Origin: Nonomuraea indica
GTDB lineage: Bacteria > Actinomycetota > Actinomycetes > Streptosporangiales > Streptosporangiaceae
Direction of reading: 5' to 3'
Assembly (NCBI RefSeq): GCF_002850745.1
Contig: NZ_KZ559476.1
Location: forward strand, 69,688 to 133,687
Length of the DNA stretch: 64,000 bases
This document shows positions 43,426 to 52,466 of this stretch, one piece after another. A program made the position numbers and the translations under genes. The notes beneath the pieces were generated by a model, which saw nothing but the letters and a program-made list of their open reading frames with translations, did not search any database and was not told the origin of the DNA. Numbering within the stretch: position 1 is the first letter of the stretch; each line of letters opens with the position of its first letter.

Positions 43426-44901
43426 TCAGGATGCGCGCAGGGCGCCGTCGACGCGCTGCGGCACACCCAGCGGGTTCGAGTCCTTGAGCTCGTCCGGCAG
43501 CAGCGCCTCCGGCCAGTCCTGGTAGGCGCGGGGGGCCAGCCACCGGTCGATGGCCGTCGCCCCGACGGAGGTGTGCGCGGGCGCGGTGGACGACGGCCAC
43601 GGACCGCCGTGGTGCATCGCCCAGCACACCGCCACCCCGGTCGGCCAGCCGTTCCAGATGAGCCGCCCGGCCTTGCGGCCGAGCACCTCCGCCACCGGCT
43701 CCGCCTCACGCGGATCGGCCGCGTGGACGGTCGCCGTCAGCGACCCCTCCAGCCGCTCCAGCACGGCGGGCAGATCCTCGACGTCCCGGTAGGTCACCAC
43801 GATGGAGGCCGGACCGAAGCACTCCTCGGCGATCCGCGGCAGCCCCTGCTCGAACGATCGCAGGTCCGTGGTGAACACCTTGGGCGTCACCGCCCAGCTG
43901 CCCTCACCCGGCTTGCCCTCGGCCAGCAGGGTGAGCTCCCCGAGCCGTTCGACGCCGCCCAGATAGCCGTCGCGGATCCGCTCGGCCAGCATCGGGCCGC
44001 CCGTGGTGCCCTCGACGGCCGCGGCCAGCGCCTTGCGCAGCTCGTCGTCGTCCGGGACGAACATCAGCCCCGGATTCGTGCAGAACTGCCCGACCCCGAG
44101 CGTCAGCGAGCCCGCGAACCCGCCCGCCACGTCGGCAGCGGGCGCGGACGGCAGCACGACGACCGGGTTGACGCTGCCCAGTTCGCCGAAGAACGGGATG
44201 GGCACCTCGCGCTCGTCGATGAGCGCCTGGATCGCCTTGCCTCCCGCCACGGAACCGGTGAACCCTGCCGCGACCACCGCGGGGTGCCGCACCAGGTCGG
44301 CGCCGGCCTGCATGCCCTGGACCAGCCCGAGCAGCTCCGGCTGCGGCAGAGCCTCGCGGACGATCCGGGCGACACGCTCGGAGGTGTTGGGGTGGCCGGG
44401 GTGGGCCTTGACCACCACGGGACAGCCCGCGGCCAGCGCGGACGCCGTGTCGCCACCGGCCACCGAGAACGCGAACGGGAAGTTGCTCGCCGAGAACACG
44501 GCGACGACGCCCTGCAGCGCGTGCTTCATCCGGCGCACATCGGGCCTGGGCGGGACGGCGGACGGGTCGGCGTGGTCGACGACGGCGTCGAGATAGCCGC
44601 CGTCCCTGATCACCTGCGCGAAGAGCCTGAACTGCCCGGCCGTACGGGCCACCTCGCCGCGCAGCCGTACCTCACCGAGGGCGGTCTCCTGGTCGGCGAT
44701 CTGCCACAGCTCGTCCACGTGCGCGGCCAGCGCGTCGGCGACGGCCTCCAGCGTGACCGCCCGCTCGGCAGCGGGTGTGGCCCGCCAGGCGGCGCCGGCG
44801 GCGGCCGCGGCGGAGACGATCGCGTCGACCCCGTCACGGTCCGTCTCGGGCAGCGCCGCGCCCACCGTCTCCCCGGTCCTGGGATCGTATCCGTAGATCA
44901 T
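43426..44901 (-). CDS. 2,5-dioxovalerate (2-oxoglutarate semialdehyde) dehydrogenase
   Basis: 491 residues, aldehyde dehydrogenase of the NADP+ KGSADH group. Diagnostic FSASNFPFAFSVAGGDTASA in place of the usual TPWNFP segment, Glu in ELGSVNPVVV, and catalytic Cys in GQFCTNPGL. Oxidises 2,5-dioxopentanoate to 2-oxoglutarate, the last step of the oxidative uronate route. ATG 44901; divergent from glucarate dehydratase with a shared operator. Confidence 0.92.
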   Translation of the reverse strand: MIYGYDPRTGETVGAALPETDRDGVDAIVSAAAAAGAAWRATPAAERAVTLEAVADALAAHVDELWQIADQETALGEVRLRGEVARTAGQFRLFAQVIRDGGYLDAVVDHADPSAVPPRPDVRRMKHALQGVVAVFSASNFPFAFSVAGGDTASALAAGCPVVVKAHPGHPNTSERVARIVREALPQPELLGLVQGMQAGADLVRHPAVVAAGFTGSVAGGKAIQALIDEREVPIPFFGELGSVNPVVVLPSAPAADVAGGFAGSLTLGVGQFCTNPGLMFVPDDDELRKALAAAVEGTTGGPMLAERIRDGYLGGVERLGELTLLAEGKPGEGSWAVTPKVFTTDLRSFEQGLPRIAEECFGPASIVVTYRDVEDLPAVLERLEGSLTATVHAADPREAEPVAEVLGRKAGRLIWNGWPTGVAVCWAMHHGGPWPSSTAPAHTSVGATAIDRWLAPRAYQDWPEALLPDELKDSNPLGVPQRVDGALRAS

Positions 44902-44940
44902 GGATTGGCCCTTCGGAGTCTTGACACCTTCTCCGCCCGA

Positions 44941-44995
44941 TTCTTACAGTTGCCGCACCTGTCTACAAATCTGGCCGTTGTTCACATATATGGAC
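44941..44995. promoter_or_regulatory. Divergent promoter region of dehydrogenase and gudD
   Basis: For the minus-strand gene: -35 TTGTAG (44968-44963), 16-bp spacer, -10 TAAGAA (44946-44941). The 16-bp operator GTTCA-CATATA-TGGAC (44980-44995) sits 12 bp beyond that -35 box and ends 9 bp before the gudD ATG. Confidence 0.6.
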
Positions 44996-45004
44996 GGTGA
45001 TCGC

Positions 45005-46261
45005 ATGATCATCCGAAGGATCGAGGTCACCCCTGTCGCGTTCCGCGACCCGCCCCTGTTGAACGCCGCCGGAGTGCACGAGCCATGGGCGCTCCGCACC
45101 ATTGTGGAGGTGGTCACCGACGAGGGACTGAGCGGGCTCGGCGAGACGTACGGCGACCTCGAGCACCTCACCAAGGTGCGGGACAGCGCCGAGGCCCTCG
45201 TCGGCCTGGACGTGCACGCCACCAACGAGATGTACGCGCGGATCGCCTCCGTGGTCGGCGACGTGGTGAGCGACCTGCACGGGCTCACCGGCATGGCCAC
45301 CCGGGAGAAGAGCGTCGACCGGGTGTTCGCGGCATTCGAGGTGGCCTGCCTGGACATCCGCGGCAGGGCGGCCGGGGTGCCGGTGACCGATCTGCTCGGC
45401 GGCCGGGTGCGTGACGCCGTGCCGTACAGCGCGTACCTCTTCTACAAGTGGGCCGGTCACCCCGGCGCCGAACCGGACCGGTTCGGCGAGGCGCTCGACC
45501 CGGCCGGCGTCGTCGCTCAGGCCGCACTCATGATCAAGGAGTACGGCTTCGCCTCGATCAAGCTGAAGGGCGGCGTCTTCCCGCCCGAGCAGGAGATCGA
45601 GGCGATCAAGGCACTGCACGAGGCGTTCCCCGGCATGCCGCTGCGTCTCGACCCGAACGCCGCCTGGACCGTCGAGACCTCCGTCCGGGTCGGGCGCGAA
45701 CTCGCAGGCAAGCTGGAGTACCTGGAGGACCCCACCCCGGACATCCCGGGCATGGCGCAGGTGGCCGCCCAGGTGCCGATGCCGTTGGCGACCAACATGT
45801 GCGTAGTCACCCGCGAGCATCTGCCGCCGGCCATCGCGCAGCACGCCGTCCAGGTGCTCCTGCTGGACCATCACTACTGGGGCGGGCTGGTCCGCTCGGC
45901 GCACGTCGCCTCCCTCTGCGCCACGTTCGGGCTCGAACTGTCCATGCACTCCAACTCCCACCTCGGCATCAGCCTGGCCGCGATGACCCACCTGGCCGCC
46001 GCCACCCCCAACCTCACGCACGCCTGCGACACGCACACCCCATGGCAGAACGGCCAGGACGTCGTCGTGTCCGGCAGCCTGCGCTTCATCGACGGCTCGG
46101 TGCCCGTGCCGGCCGGTCCCGGCCTGGGCGTCGAACTGGACCGCGATGCCCTGGCCGTCATGCACGAGCAATACCTGACGTGCGGGATCGTCCGGCGCGA
46201 CGACGCCGGGTACATGCGCCGCTTCGACTCCGCCTTCACCGCCCGGCGAGCATTCTGGTGA
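45005..46261 (+). CDS. gudD: Glucarate dehydratase
   Basis: 418 residues from ATG 45005 (ATG 44990 in frame is possible). Enolase superfamily, GlucD group: K-x-K in IKLKGGVFP, metal ligands in RLDPNAAW, Glu in YLEDPTPD, Asn in LATNMCVVT, and general-base His in SMHSNSHLGISLAAMTH. Dehydrates D-glucarate to 5-keto-4-deoxyglucarate, linking udh to kdgD. The assignment is strong because all five groups and the context agree. Confidence 0.9.
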   Translation: MIIRRIEVTPVAFRDPPLLNAAGVHEPWALRTIVEVVTDEGLSGLGETYGDLEHLTKVRDSAEALVGLDVHATNEMYARIASVVGDVVSDLHGLTGMATREKSVDRVFAAFEVACLDIRGRAAGVPVTDLLGGRVRDAVPYSAYLFYKWAGHPGAEPDRFGEALDPAGVVAQAALMIKEYGFASIKLKGGVFPPEQEIEAIKALHEAFPGMPLRLDPNAAWTVETSVRVGRELAGKLEYLEDPTPDIPGMAQVAAQVPMPLATNMCVVTREHLPPAIAQHAVQVLLLDHHYWGGLVRSAHVASLCATFGLELSMHSNSHLGISLAAMTHLAAATPNLTHACDTHTPWQNGQDVVVSGSLRFIDGSVPVPAGPGLGVELDRDALAVMHEQYLTCGIVRRDDAGYMRRFDSAFTARRAFW

Positions 46262-46488
46262 CCCCCGCTCTCCCCCGGCCACACACCCGGAGGGACTGAC
46301 CGCCACCCTCCCCGCCTCGCGCTGCTGCCCGGGGCAGCGGCCTGCATGCCCACCGGGCACGCGACCCCGGAGCCTGACCCCCTCTCCCCTACGAACGTCC
46401 GTCGGACACGCATCCTGCTGACCGCCCTTCCGGAACAGCCGCACCGCATCACAGGCACCGTTTTCCCTCCCGCAAGGAGACCGTCGCC

Positions 46489-47643
46489 TTGAACGTCGCC
46501 TACGCCTACCCCTGGGACATCGTCGGCGATCCCTCGGCCGCCTCACGGCTCGCCGACCTCGGGGTCGAGGCGGTGGCCGTGGCCGCCAGCTATCACTCCA
46601 CCCGCGCGGCCACCCCTTACCACCCGTCCCACCGGGTGCTCGACGTGCCGCACGCGGCCTTCTACCTCCCGGTCCGACCAGCCGCCTGGGGCCGGCTGGC
46701 GCCGCTGACCCCCACCTGGACCGCCCCGGACGCGTACCTGCGGGCCAGCGACGCGCTGCGCTCGGCAGGTCTTCGGGTCCACGCATGGACGGTGCTCACC
46801 CACAACTCCGCTCTCGGCACCGCCCACCCCGACCTGGTGGTGCGCAACGCCTTCGGGGATCCCTATCCGCACGCCCTCTGCCCCGCCTTCGCGGACGTCG
46901 TCGACTACTGCGAACGCATGGTGCGCGAGGTCCTCACCGTGGGACGTCCGGACGGGTTGATCCTCGAGGCCTGCGGCCCCATGGGCTTCGGCCACCAGAG
47001 CATGCACGAGAAGACGGCCGGCGCCGACTGGACGGCCACGGACATGGACCTGCTGTCTCTCTGCTTCTGCTCGGCCTGCGCCGACCGCTACCCGCGCGGC
47101 ACCAGGGGCCGCGTCCGAGCGGCCATCGACGACCCCGCTGAGCCCGGAGGGACGACCGGCAGCACCCCTCAGGCCGGGACGCCATCCATCGACGAGGCCC
47201 TCGGCCCTTTCGCCGAGGAGGTACGCGCCGCCCGCGTCGACCTGTCGGCCTCGCTTCGCCGCCGTCTCCTCGCAGCGGCCCGCGAAACCGCCCCCAACGT
47301 CCCGATCACCGTGCACGCCAACCCGGACCCGTGGGCCGTGGGCGCGTTCGCGCCCCTGCCGGACGGCGAACCCGGCGCCGACGTCCTGGTGGCCAACTGC
47401 TGGGGAGACCCCGCCACGGACGCCGCCCGCCTGACCCGCCTCAGCGAACTCTGCGGTCCCGGCCAGCGCGTGGGCGCCTATGTCCTGGGCCTCCCCCCAC
47501 GCCCGGCCGACGCCCCGGCCCTCGCCGACCTCCTGCGCGCCTATGCCAAGACAGGAGCAGCCGAGTTCCACCTCTACCACGCGGGCCTGGCCTCTCCACG
47601 CCGTCTGGCGGTCATGGCCGAAGCTCTCCGCCTCACCGGCTGA
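46489..47643 (+). CDS. Uncharacterised protein, possible TIM-barrel sugar enzyme
   Basis: 384 residues with a TTG start at 46489, preceded by AAGGAG 9 nt upstream. I do not recognise a named family. Visible points: no signal peptide; alternating strand/helix pattern (GVEAVAVAAS, GLRVHAWTVL, GLILEACGPMG, VPITVHANPDP, VGAYVLGLP) like a (beta/alpha)8 barrel; a CFCSACADRYP motif near 188-200 of the kind found in putative glycosyl-hydrolase-like proteins; and HNS and HAN segments that could bind sugar. It follows gudD by 227 nt on the same strand, so it may process the incoming sugar acid. No function is assigned. Confidence 0.7.
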   Translation: MNVAYAYPWDIVGDPSAASRLADLGVEAVAVAASYHSTRAATPYHPSHRVLDVPHAAFYLPVRPAAWGRLAPLTPTWTAPDAYLRASDALRSAGLRVHAWTVLTHNSALGTAHPDLVVRNAFGDPYPHALCPAFADVVDYCERMVREVLTVGRPDGLILEACGPMGFGHQSMHEKTAGADWTATDMDLLSLCFCSACADRYPRGTRGRVRAAIDDPAEPGGTTGSTPQAGTPSIDEALGPFAEEVRAARVDLSASLRRRLLAAARETAPNVPITVHANPDPWAVGAFAPLPDGEPGADVLVANCWGDPATDAARLTRLSELCGPGQRVGAYVLGLPPRPADAPALADLLRAYAKTGAAEFHLYHAGLASPRRLAVMAEALRLTG

Positions 47644-47954
47644 GGTCGCGAACACCTCCGACCGAGGCAGGTGCCCGCGAAACGGCCATCGCGTCATCTC
47701 CGAGCTATGACCTGGACCGAAGGAGGCGATGGCCGCAGGCCCATCGTGCCGCCTTCGCTCTCCCCGGCGAGGCGAATCCCACCAACAGCCCGCCTCCACC
47801 GCACGGTATGGACCACAGGCTCCGGCGCCTGCCGGAAGAGCACCGGTTGAGCTACGTCGCCACCGTGCCCAGGTGTCAGGCCGGCATGAGCCTGACCGCT
47901 CCCACGAGCCACACCCCGACGTGCTTCGGGCCACCACGGCACGTGCGCACACAT
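47644..47954. other. Gene-free stretch between sugar island and two-component system
   Basis: 311 bp between convergent genes. The open frames here have no recognisable product. No clear terminator hairpin or repeat was seen. Confidence 0.5.
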
Positions 47955-48608
47955 TCATGGCGAAGGTCCCCCAGCGGGGGATACCAACCCGCCCTCGTAC
48001 GCCGCGATCACCAGCTGAGCTCTGTCCCTGGCGTCCAGCTTGGCCAGCAGACGACTGATGTGAGTCTTGACCGTCGCCGAGCTCAGCTGCAGGTGCGCGG
48101 AGATCTCGGCGTTGGACAGCCCGCGGGCGATCAGAGTGAGCACCTCACGCTCCCGCTCGGTGACCCCGTCGAGTCCTCGGATCGTCGGCGTGACCGGAAT
48201 GCGGGCGAACTCCTCGATCAACCTGCGTGTCACCGTGGGAGCCAGCAACGCCTCTCCTCGGGCGACCACCCGGACAGCGGCCAGCAAGTCGGCCGGCGGG
48301 GTGTCCTTCAGCAGGAATCCGCTGGCGCCGGCGCGGAGTGCGTCGTAGACGTAGGCGTCGAGGTCGAACATGGTCACGATGAGGACGCGGGACGCGGTGC
48401 CGATGCGCCTGGTGGCCTCGATCCCGTCCATCTCCGGCATCCGAACGTCCATCAGCACCACGTCGGGACGCTCCTCCATCGCTATGGACACGGCCTCGGC
48501 ACCCGTCCCGGCCTCCCCCACCACCATGAGATCGGGCTCGGAGTCGACCAGCACCCTGAAGCTTCCTCTGAGCAGTGCCTGATCGTCCGCGACGAGGACG
48601 CGGATCAC
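47955..48608 (-). CDS. NarL/LuxR-family response regulator
   Basis: 217 residues. Receiver domain with acidic pocket VADDQALL and phospho-acceptor Asp in VVLMDVRMPEMDG, Lys in GFLLKDTPP; LuxR-type HTH at about 150-210 (LTEREREVLTLIARGLSNAEI). GTG start overlaps the kinase stop by 4 nt. Partner of the kinase at 48605; probably controls the divergent ABC exporter. Confidence 0.92.
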   Translation of the reverse strand: MIRVLVADDQALLRGSFRVLVDSEPDLMVVGEAGTGAEAVSIAMEERPDVVLMDVRMPEMDGIEATRRIGTASRVLIVTMFDLDAYVYDALRAGASGFLLKDTPPADLLAAVRVVARGEALLAPTVTRRLIEEFARIPVTPTIRGLDGVTEREREVLTLIARGLSNAEISAHLQLSSATVKTHISRLLAKLDARDRAQLVIAAYEGGLVSPAGGPSP

Positions 48609-49807
48609 GAGACACCCCGGTAGGGAAGCGTCGCCGAAACGCGGAATCCTCCGCTCGGCAGGGGGCCGGCCTCGAACACGCCGCCGAAGGTCATGACCCG
48701 TTCGCGCATCCCGATCAGCCCGTGGCCGATCCCGGTCACGGGCGTCGCCCGCCGTGCCGGCCCGTCATCGATCACCTCGATCCGCACCTCCCGCGCATCG
48801 GCCACCACGGACACCCGGCACCGGGCGGGCGCCGCGTGTTTGACCACGTTGGTGAGCGCTTCCTGCACGATCCGATACACCGAAAGCTCCACTCCTTCAG
48901 GCAGCCGCTGCCCAGCCGGCCGCCCGTGACCGCTCTCCCGGCCGTCGCCGCCGGAATGGAGTCTGACGTCGAGCTCCACCTCGACCCCCGCCATCCTGGC
49001 TCGCTCGGCCAGTTCCCAGACCCTGTCGAGGTCGGGTGCCGGCCCCCGGTCAGGTGCGTCGGCCGAGCGCAGCACGCCGAGCAGCTGACGCATCTCCACA
49101 AGTGCGCTGCGGCTCACCGTTTCGATGACGCGCAGGGCGTCATGGGCCTCCTCCGGGTGCGTGCGCAGCACGTGGTTGGCCACACCCGCCTTCACGGCGA
49201 TCATCCCCACGCTGTGCGTGACCACATCGTGCAGCTCGCGGGCGATGCGCAACCGTTCCTCCGTCACAGCCCTCTCAGCGAGCCTGTCCGCGTCACGCGC
49301 GGCGAACAGCCGGCGCTCGCGCACGGCGCGGCCGACCGTCCACGCGCCTCCCAGCGCGGCGACGCCCACAAGCGGCACATCCATGTCCATGAGCCAGGTG
49401 GGAGCACCGTCCTGGGGAGTCCCGCCCATCGTCACCAGGCCGATCACGGTGATCAGGGTGAGCACCGCGATCGCCGTGGTCGGCACCCACACCCCTTTCT
49501 CGTCCACCAGCGCGACGACGTAGAGCGCGTAAGCGGGCGCCACGTAGGCGAAGGTGACGGAACCCAGCACCACGGCCGCGATCGAGACCGTCAGCGTGAG
49601 GCAGAAGATCTGAACAGGCCACACGCGGCGCAAGGCCAGCGGCAGGCCCAGACCGAAGGAGAGGATCAGGCCCCCCAGCGGCAGCCCGGCCACGGGCCTG
49701 ACCATGGTGAGGAACAACAGCGAGAACACCAGCCCCGCCACCGCGTCCAGCCCGATCAGCTGGCCACGGCTGAGACGCCTGGCGAAGAGAGGGTACGGCT
49801 CGTGCAC
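48605..49807 (-). CDS. Sensor histidine kinase (HisKA_3, NarX-like)
   Basis: About 400 residues from GTG 49807; a longer frame to 49909 exists and the true start is uncertain. Several membrane helices in the first 150 residues, a dimerisation/phospho-acceptor helix ERLRIARELHDVVTHSVGMI with the conserved His, and an HATPase domain (VYRIVQEALTNVVKHA, GIGHGLIGMRERV). The common actinobacterial type without a large sensor domain. Confidence 0.87.
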   Translation of the reverse strand: MHEPYPLFARRLSRGQLIGLDAVAGLVFSLLFLTMVRPVAGLPLGGLILSFGLGLPLALRRVWPVQIFCLTLTVSIAAVVLGSVTFAYVAPAYALYVVALVDEKGVWVPTTAIAVLTLITVIGLVTMGGTPQDGAPTWLMDMDVPLVGVAALGGAWTVGRAVRERRLFAARDADRLAERAVTEERLRIARELHDVVTHSVGMIAVKAGVANHVLRTHPEEAHDALRVIETVSRSALVEMRQLLGVLRSADAPDRGPAPDLDRVWELAERARMAGVEVELDVRLHSGGDGRESGHGRPAGQRLPEGVELSVYRIVQEALTNVVKHAAPARCRVSVVADAREVRIEVIDDGPARRATPVTGIGHGLIGMRERVMTFGGVFEAGPLPSGGFRVSATLPYRGVS

Positions 49808-49867
49808 GCGTAGACCGTAGCCAATGATGCGGGACCGGCACGTCAGCCCACGGTCTGACGTTGAGGT

Positions 49868-49883
49868 TCGGACCGTGGTCCGA
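49868..49883. promoter_or_regulatory. Palindrome between kinase and ABC exporter genes
   Basis: TCGGACC-GT-GGTCCGA, 7-bp perfect arms. It lies about 37 bp before the ABC ATPase start and 60 bp before the kinase start. Candidate binding site for the response regulator. Confidence 0.5.
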
Positions 49884-49919
49884 TGCGCCGAAGGCCCGCC
49901 ATGCCGCATCTTCTTCAGC

Positions 49920-50639
49920 GTGATCGAACTTCACCACCTGACCAAGCGCTACGGCGACACCCTCGCCGTGCACGACCTGTCCTTCAGCGTGGCACCGGGG
50001 CACGTGACGGGGTTCCTGGGGCCCAATGGCGCCGGCAAGTCCACCACCATGCGCCTCATCCTCGGTCTCGACGCCCCCACCTCGGGAAAGGCGCTCGTCA
50101 ACGGCCGGCCCTACATGTCGCTCGCCAGGCCCATGCGCGAGGTGGGCGCGCTGCTCGACGCCAACGCCGTGCACGGCGGGCGCAGCGCGTACAACCATCT
50201 CCTCTGCCTGGCCCGCACCAACGACATCGGGCCGCGGCGGGTGGCCCAAGTGCTGGAGCAGGTCGGCCTCGCAGGCGTGGCACGCAAGCGCGTGGGCGGT
50301 TTCTCCCTGGGCATGAAACAGCGGCTCGGCATCGCCGCGGCATTGCTCGGCGATCCCAGGGTGCTGATGTTCGACGAGCCGGTCAACGGCTTGGATCCCG
50401 ACGGGGTGCGCTGGATCCGCGACCTCATGTGCTCACTCGCGGCCGAGGGGCGGACGGTCCTGCTGTCCAGCCACCTCATGAGCGAGATGGCACTGACGGC
50501 CGAGCGCATCGTCATCGTCGGCCGTGGTCGGCTGATCGCCGAAGCCACCGTCGCGGAGCTCATCTCGCGTTACCACACACTCGAGGACGCCTACATGGCC
50601 CTCACCGCCGGCAGCGTGCAGTTCGGAGTGTCGTCATGA
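49920..50639 (+). CDS. ABC exporter ATP-binding protein
   Basis: 239 residues from GTG 49920. Walker A GPNGAGKS, signature FSLGMKQRL, Walker B VLMFDEPVNGLD, H-loop SSHLMSE. DRR/CcmA-type ATPase paired with two ABC-2-like membrane proteins. Its stop overlaps the next ATG by 4 nt. With the divergent two-component system it resembles antimicrobial-stress or peptide-detoxification modules. Confidence 0.9.
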   Translation: MIELHHLTKRYGDTLAVHDLSFSVAPGHVTGFLGPNGAGKSTTMRLILGLDAPTSGKALVNGRPYMSLARPMREVGALLDANAVHGGRSAYNHLLCLARTNDIGPRRVAQVLEQVGLAGVARKRVGGFSLGMKQRLGIAAALLGDPRVLMFDEPVNGLDPDGVRWIRDLMCSLAAEGRTVLLSSHLMSEMALTAERIVIVGRGRLIAEATVAELISRYHTLEDAYMALTAGSVQFGVSS

Positions 50640-51403
50640 TGAGAGCGGTCGTCGCCTCCGAGTTGCTGAAGCTGCGCTCCGTCACCACGACCTATCGCGC
50701 GATCGGTGTGGCTGCGCTGATGGTGGTCCTCGGTGCTGTGTGGACGTTCTACGTCGGCACGATGGCCGACGAACGTGGATCGATACGCGCGGCGGCACCC
50801 GAGCAGGGGTTCTTACCACTCCTCCAGACAAGCCTGGCGCTGCTGGGCGTCCTGGCGATCACTTCTGAGCTCGCCACCGGCATGGTCCGCACGAGCCTTG
50901 TCGTCGTCCCGAGAAGAGGGGTCCTGTTCGCAGCCAAGGCCGGGGTCGTGGGCGCCGTCACCTTCGGCGGGGCCGTGACCATCCTTCTGACCACGTATGC
51001 GACAAGTCGCCTCATAGCTGGCGACCGGCTTCTCGGGTTCAACCAGTCGTCCCTCGCCGCCGACCTGCCGATGCTGCTGGCTTCAGGGCTGTCGGTGACG
51101 GTCCTGGCGCTCGTGGGGTTGGGGCTGGGCTGCGCCACCCGCTCCACGGCGGCAGGGATCGTGTCGGTGGTGTCGCTACTGTTCGTCCTGCCCGGAATCG
51201 CCACCTATCTCCCCCCTCCGTGGAACACCCGGGTCGCCTCGTTCATGCTGCCCAACCTGGTGCCGCAGATCGCGGGCGACCAACTCTCCCGGCGCCTGGG
51301 TGACGGTCTCCTGCCACCCTGGGCCGCCCTCGCAACACTGATCTTCTACGCCGCCGTCACCCTGGGCGCCGCGTTCTACCTGTTCAAGAGACGCGATGCG
51401 TGA
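50636..51403 (+). CDS. ABC-2-type permease 1
   Basis: 255 residues. Starts with the common SELLKLRSVTTTYR motif, then about six membrane helices. Coupled to the ATPase. Alike in layout to permease 2 and probably its heterodimer partner. Confidence 0.88.
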   Translation: MMRAVVASELLKLRSVTTTYRAIGVAALMVVLGAVWTFYVGTMADERGSIRAAAPEQGFLPLLQTSLALLGVLAITSELATGMVRTSLVVVPRRGVLFAAKAGVVGAVTFGGAVTILLTTYATSRLIAGDRLLGFNQSSLAADLPMLLASGLSVTVLALVGLGLGCATRSTAAGIVSVVSLLFVLPGIATYLPPPWNTRVASFMLPNLVPQIAGDQLSRRLGDGLLPPWAALATLIFYAAVTLGAAFYLFKRRDA

Positions 51404-51451
51404 CCGCACCGGCTCGACCTGGTCGAGCATCCGCGTCAGAGAGGGGGATGC

Positions 51452-52228
51452 ATGAACACGCTCGCCTCGGAGTGGCTGAAGGTCCGCTCGGTCCGCTCCA
51501 CCTACCTCAATCTCGTTCTCAGCCTGGGCAGCGTTCTCCTTGGTGTGGCGGTCGCGTGGACGTCCGCCGGCATGTACGACAGCGCCCCGCTCCATCGGCG
51601 CGCGCAAGCCGCTCTCACAGAGCTCGAAGAGGTGGTAGTGATCGTGCCCCAGCTCTGCATGGGCATCATGGGCGTGCTTGCCTTCACGTCCGAACACGTG
51701 ACGGGGATGCTCAGGACGAGTTTCACCGTCGTGCCCCGGCGCTGGCCGGTGCTCATGGCGAAATCCGCTGTCATTGGGCTGCTCGGCCTGCTGGCAGGCG
51801 CGATCACCGTGTTCGGCACCTACTTCCTGTGCCGTCTCGTCGTCGGTGACCGCTTCTCAGGGGTCTACACGACGCCCTTCCTCGAAAGGCTCCCGACCCT
51901 TGTCACCACCAGCCTCTCGGTGCCCGTCTTCGCGCTGCTCGGCCTCGGTGCGGGCGCCATCCTGCGATCCACGGCCGGCGCTGTTGCGACCCTCGTCGGA
52001 CTCGCCTACGTGATCCCGATGATCTGCGGCAACCTGCCCGAGCCGTGGAGCGAGCGCCTGGGCTCGCTCATGATCGGAGGACTCCCCCGGCAGATCACGG
52101 GAGCGGACCTCACCCACTCCGTGTACGGCTCGCAGTTGGCGCCTTGGGCGGCGGCCGCCGTCATGGCCGTCTACGCGACGTTGCCGATCCTCGCGGGTGC
52201 GTTACTCGTCCGCCGCAGAGCCGCCTGA
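51452..52228 (+). CDS. ABC-2-type permease 2
   Basis: 258 residues, SEWLKVRSVRSTY start, six predicted helices. ATG 51452 with GAGAGGGGGATGC upstream. Paralogous to permease 1 (shared TSELATGMVRTSLVVVPRR versus TSEHVTGMLRTSFTVVPRR). The substrate of the exporter is unknown. Confidence 0.88.
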   Translation: MNTLASEWLKVRSVRSTYLNLVLSLGSVLLGVAVAWTSAGMYDSAPLHRRAQAALTELEEVVVIVPQLCMGIMGVLAFTSEHVTGMLRTSFTVVPRRWPVLMAKSAVIGLLGLLAGAITVFGTYFLCRLVVGDRFSGVYTTPFLERLPTLVTTSLSVPVFALLGLGAGAILRSTAGAVATLVGLAYVIPMICGNLPEPWSERLGSLMIGGLPRQITGADLTHSVYGSQLAPWAAAAVMAVYATLPILAGALLVRRRAA

Positions 52229-52466
52229 GACGACGGACCCGCATACGGGGTATGAGCATCATCCGGCAGGCTCGGCGCCACCGCGGCGCGGTCAACGGCA
52301 TTCAGCGGCGCTCCTCCTACCCCCTTCGGTTGTGCGTACGTACTTCCGGCGTCGGCCGCTCAGACGCCGCACAGCGGCCTGGCGAGAAGCCGCTCCCTGG
52401 GGGAACGAAGGAGTCACGGACTGCTCGCATCCGGAGGCGCACTACGATCGGCCCAAAGGAGGGCAC

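Noticed and set aside
43399..45000. 533-residue plus-strand frame opposite the aldehyde dehydrogenase
   Set aside because: Antisense shadow of a gene with clear catalytic motifs.
47694..47954. 86-residue frame, or a decayed transposase fragment, in the gap before the response regulator
   Set aside because: No motif, no inverted repeats, and no ribosome-binding site; could not be supported.
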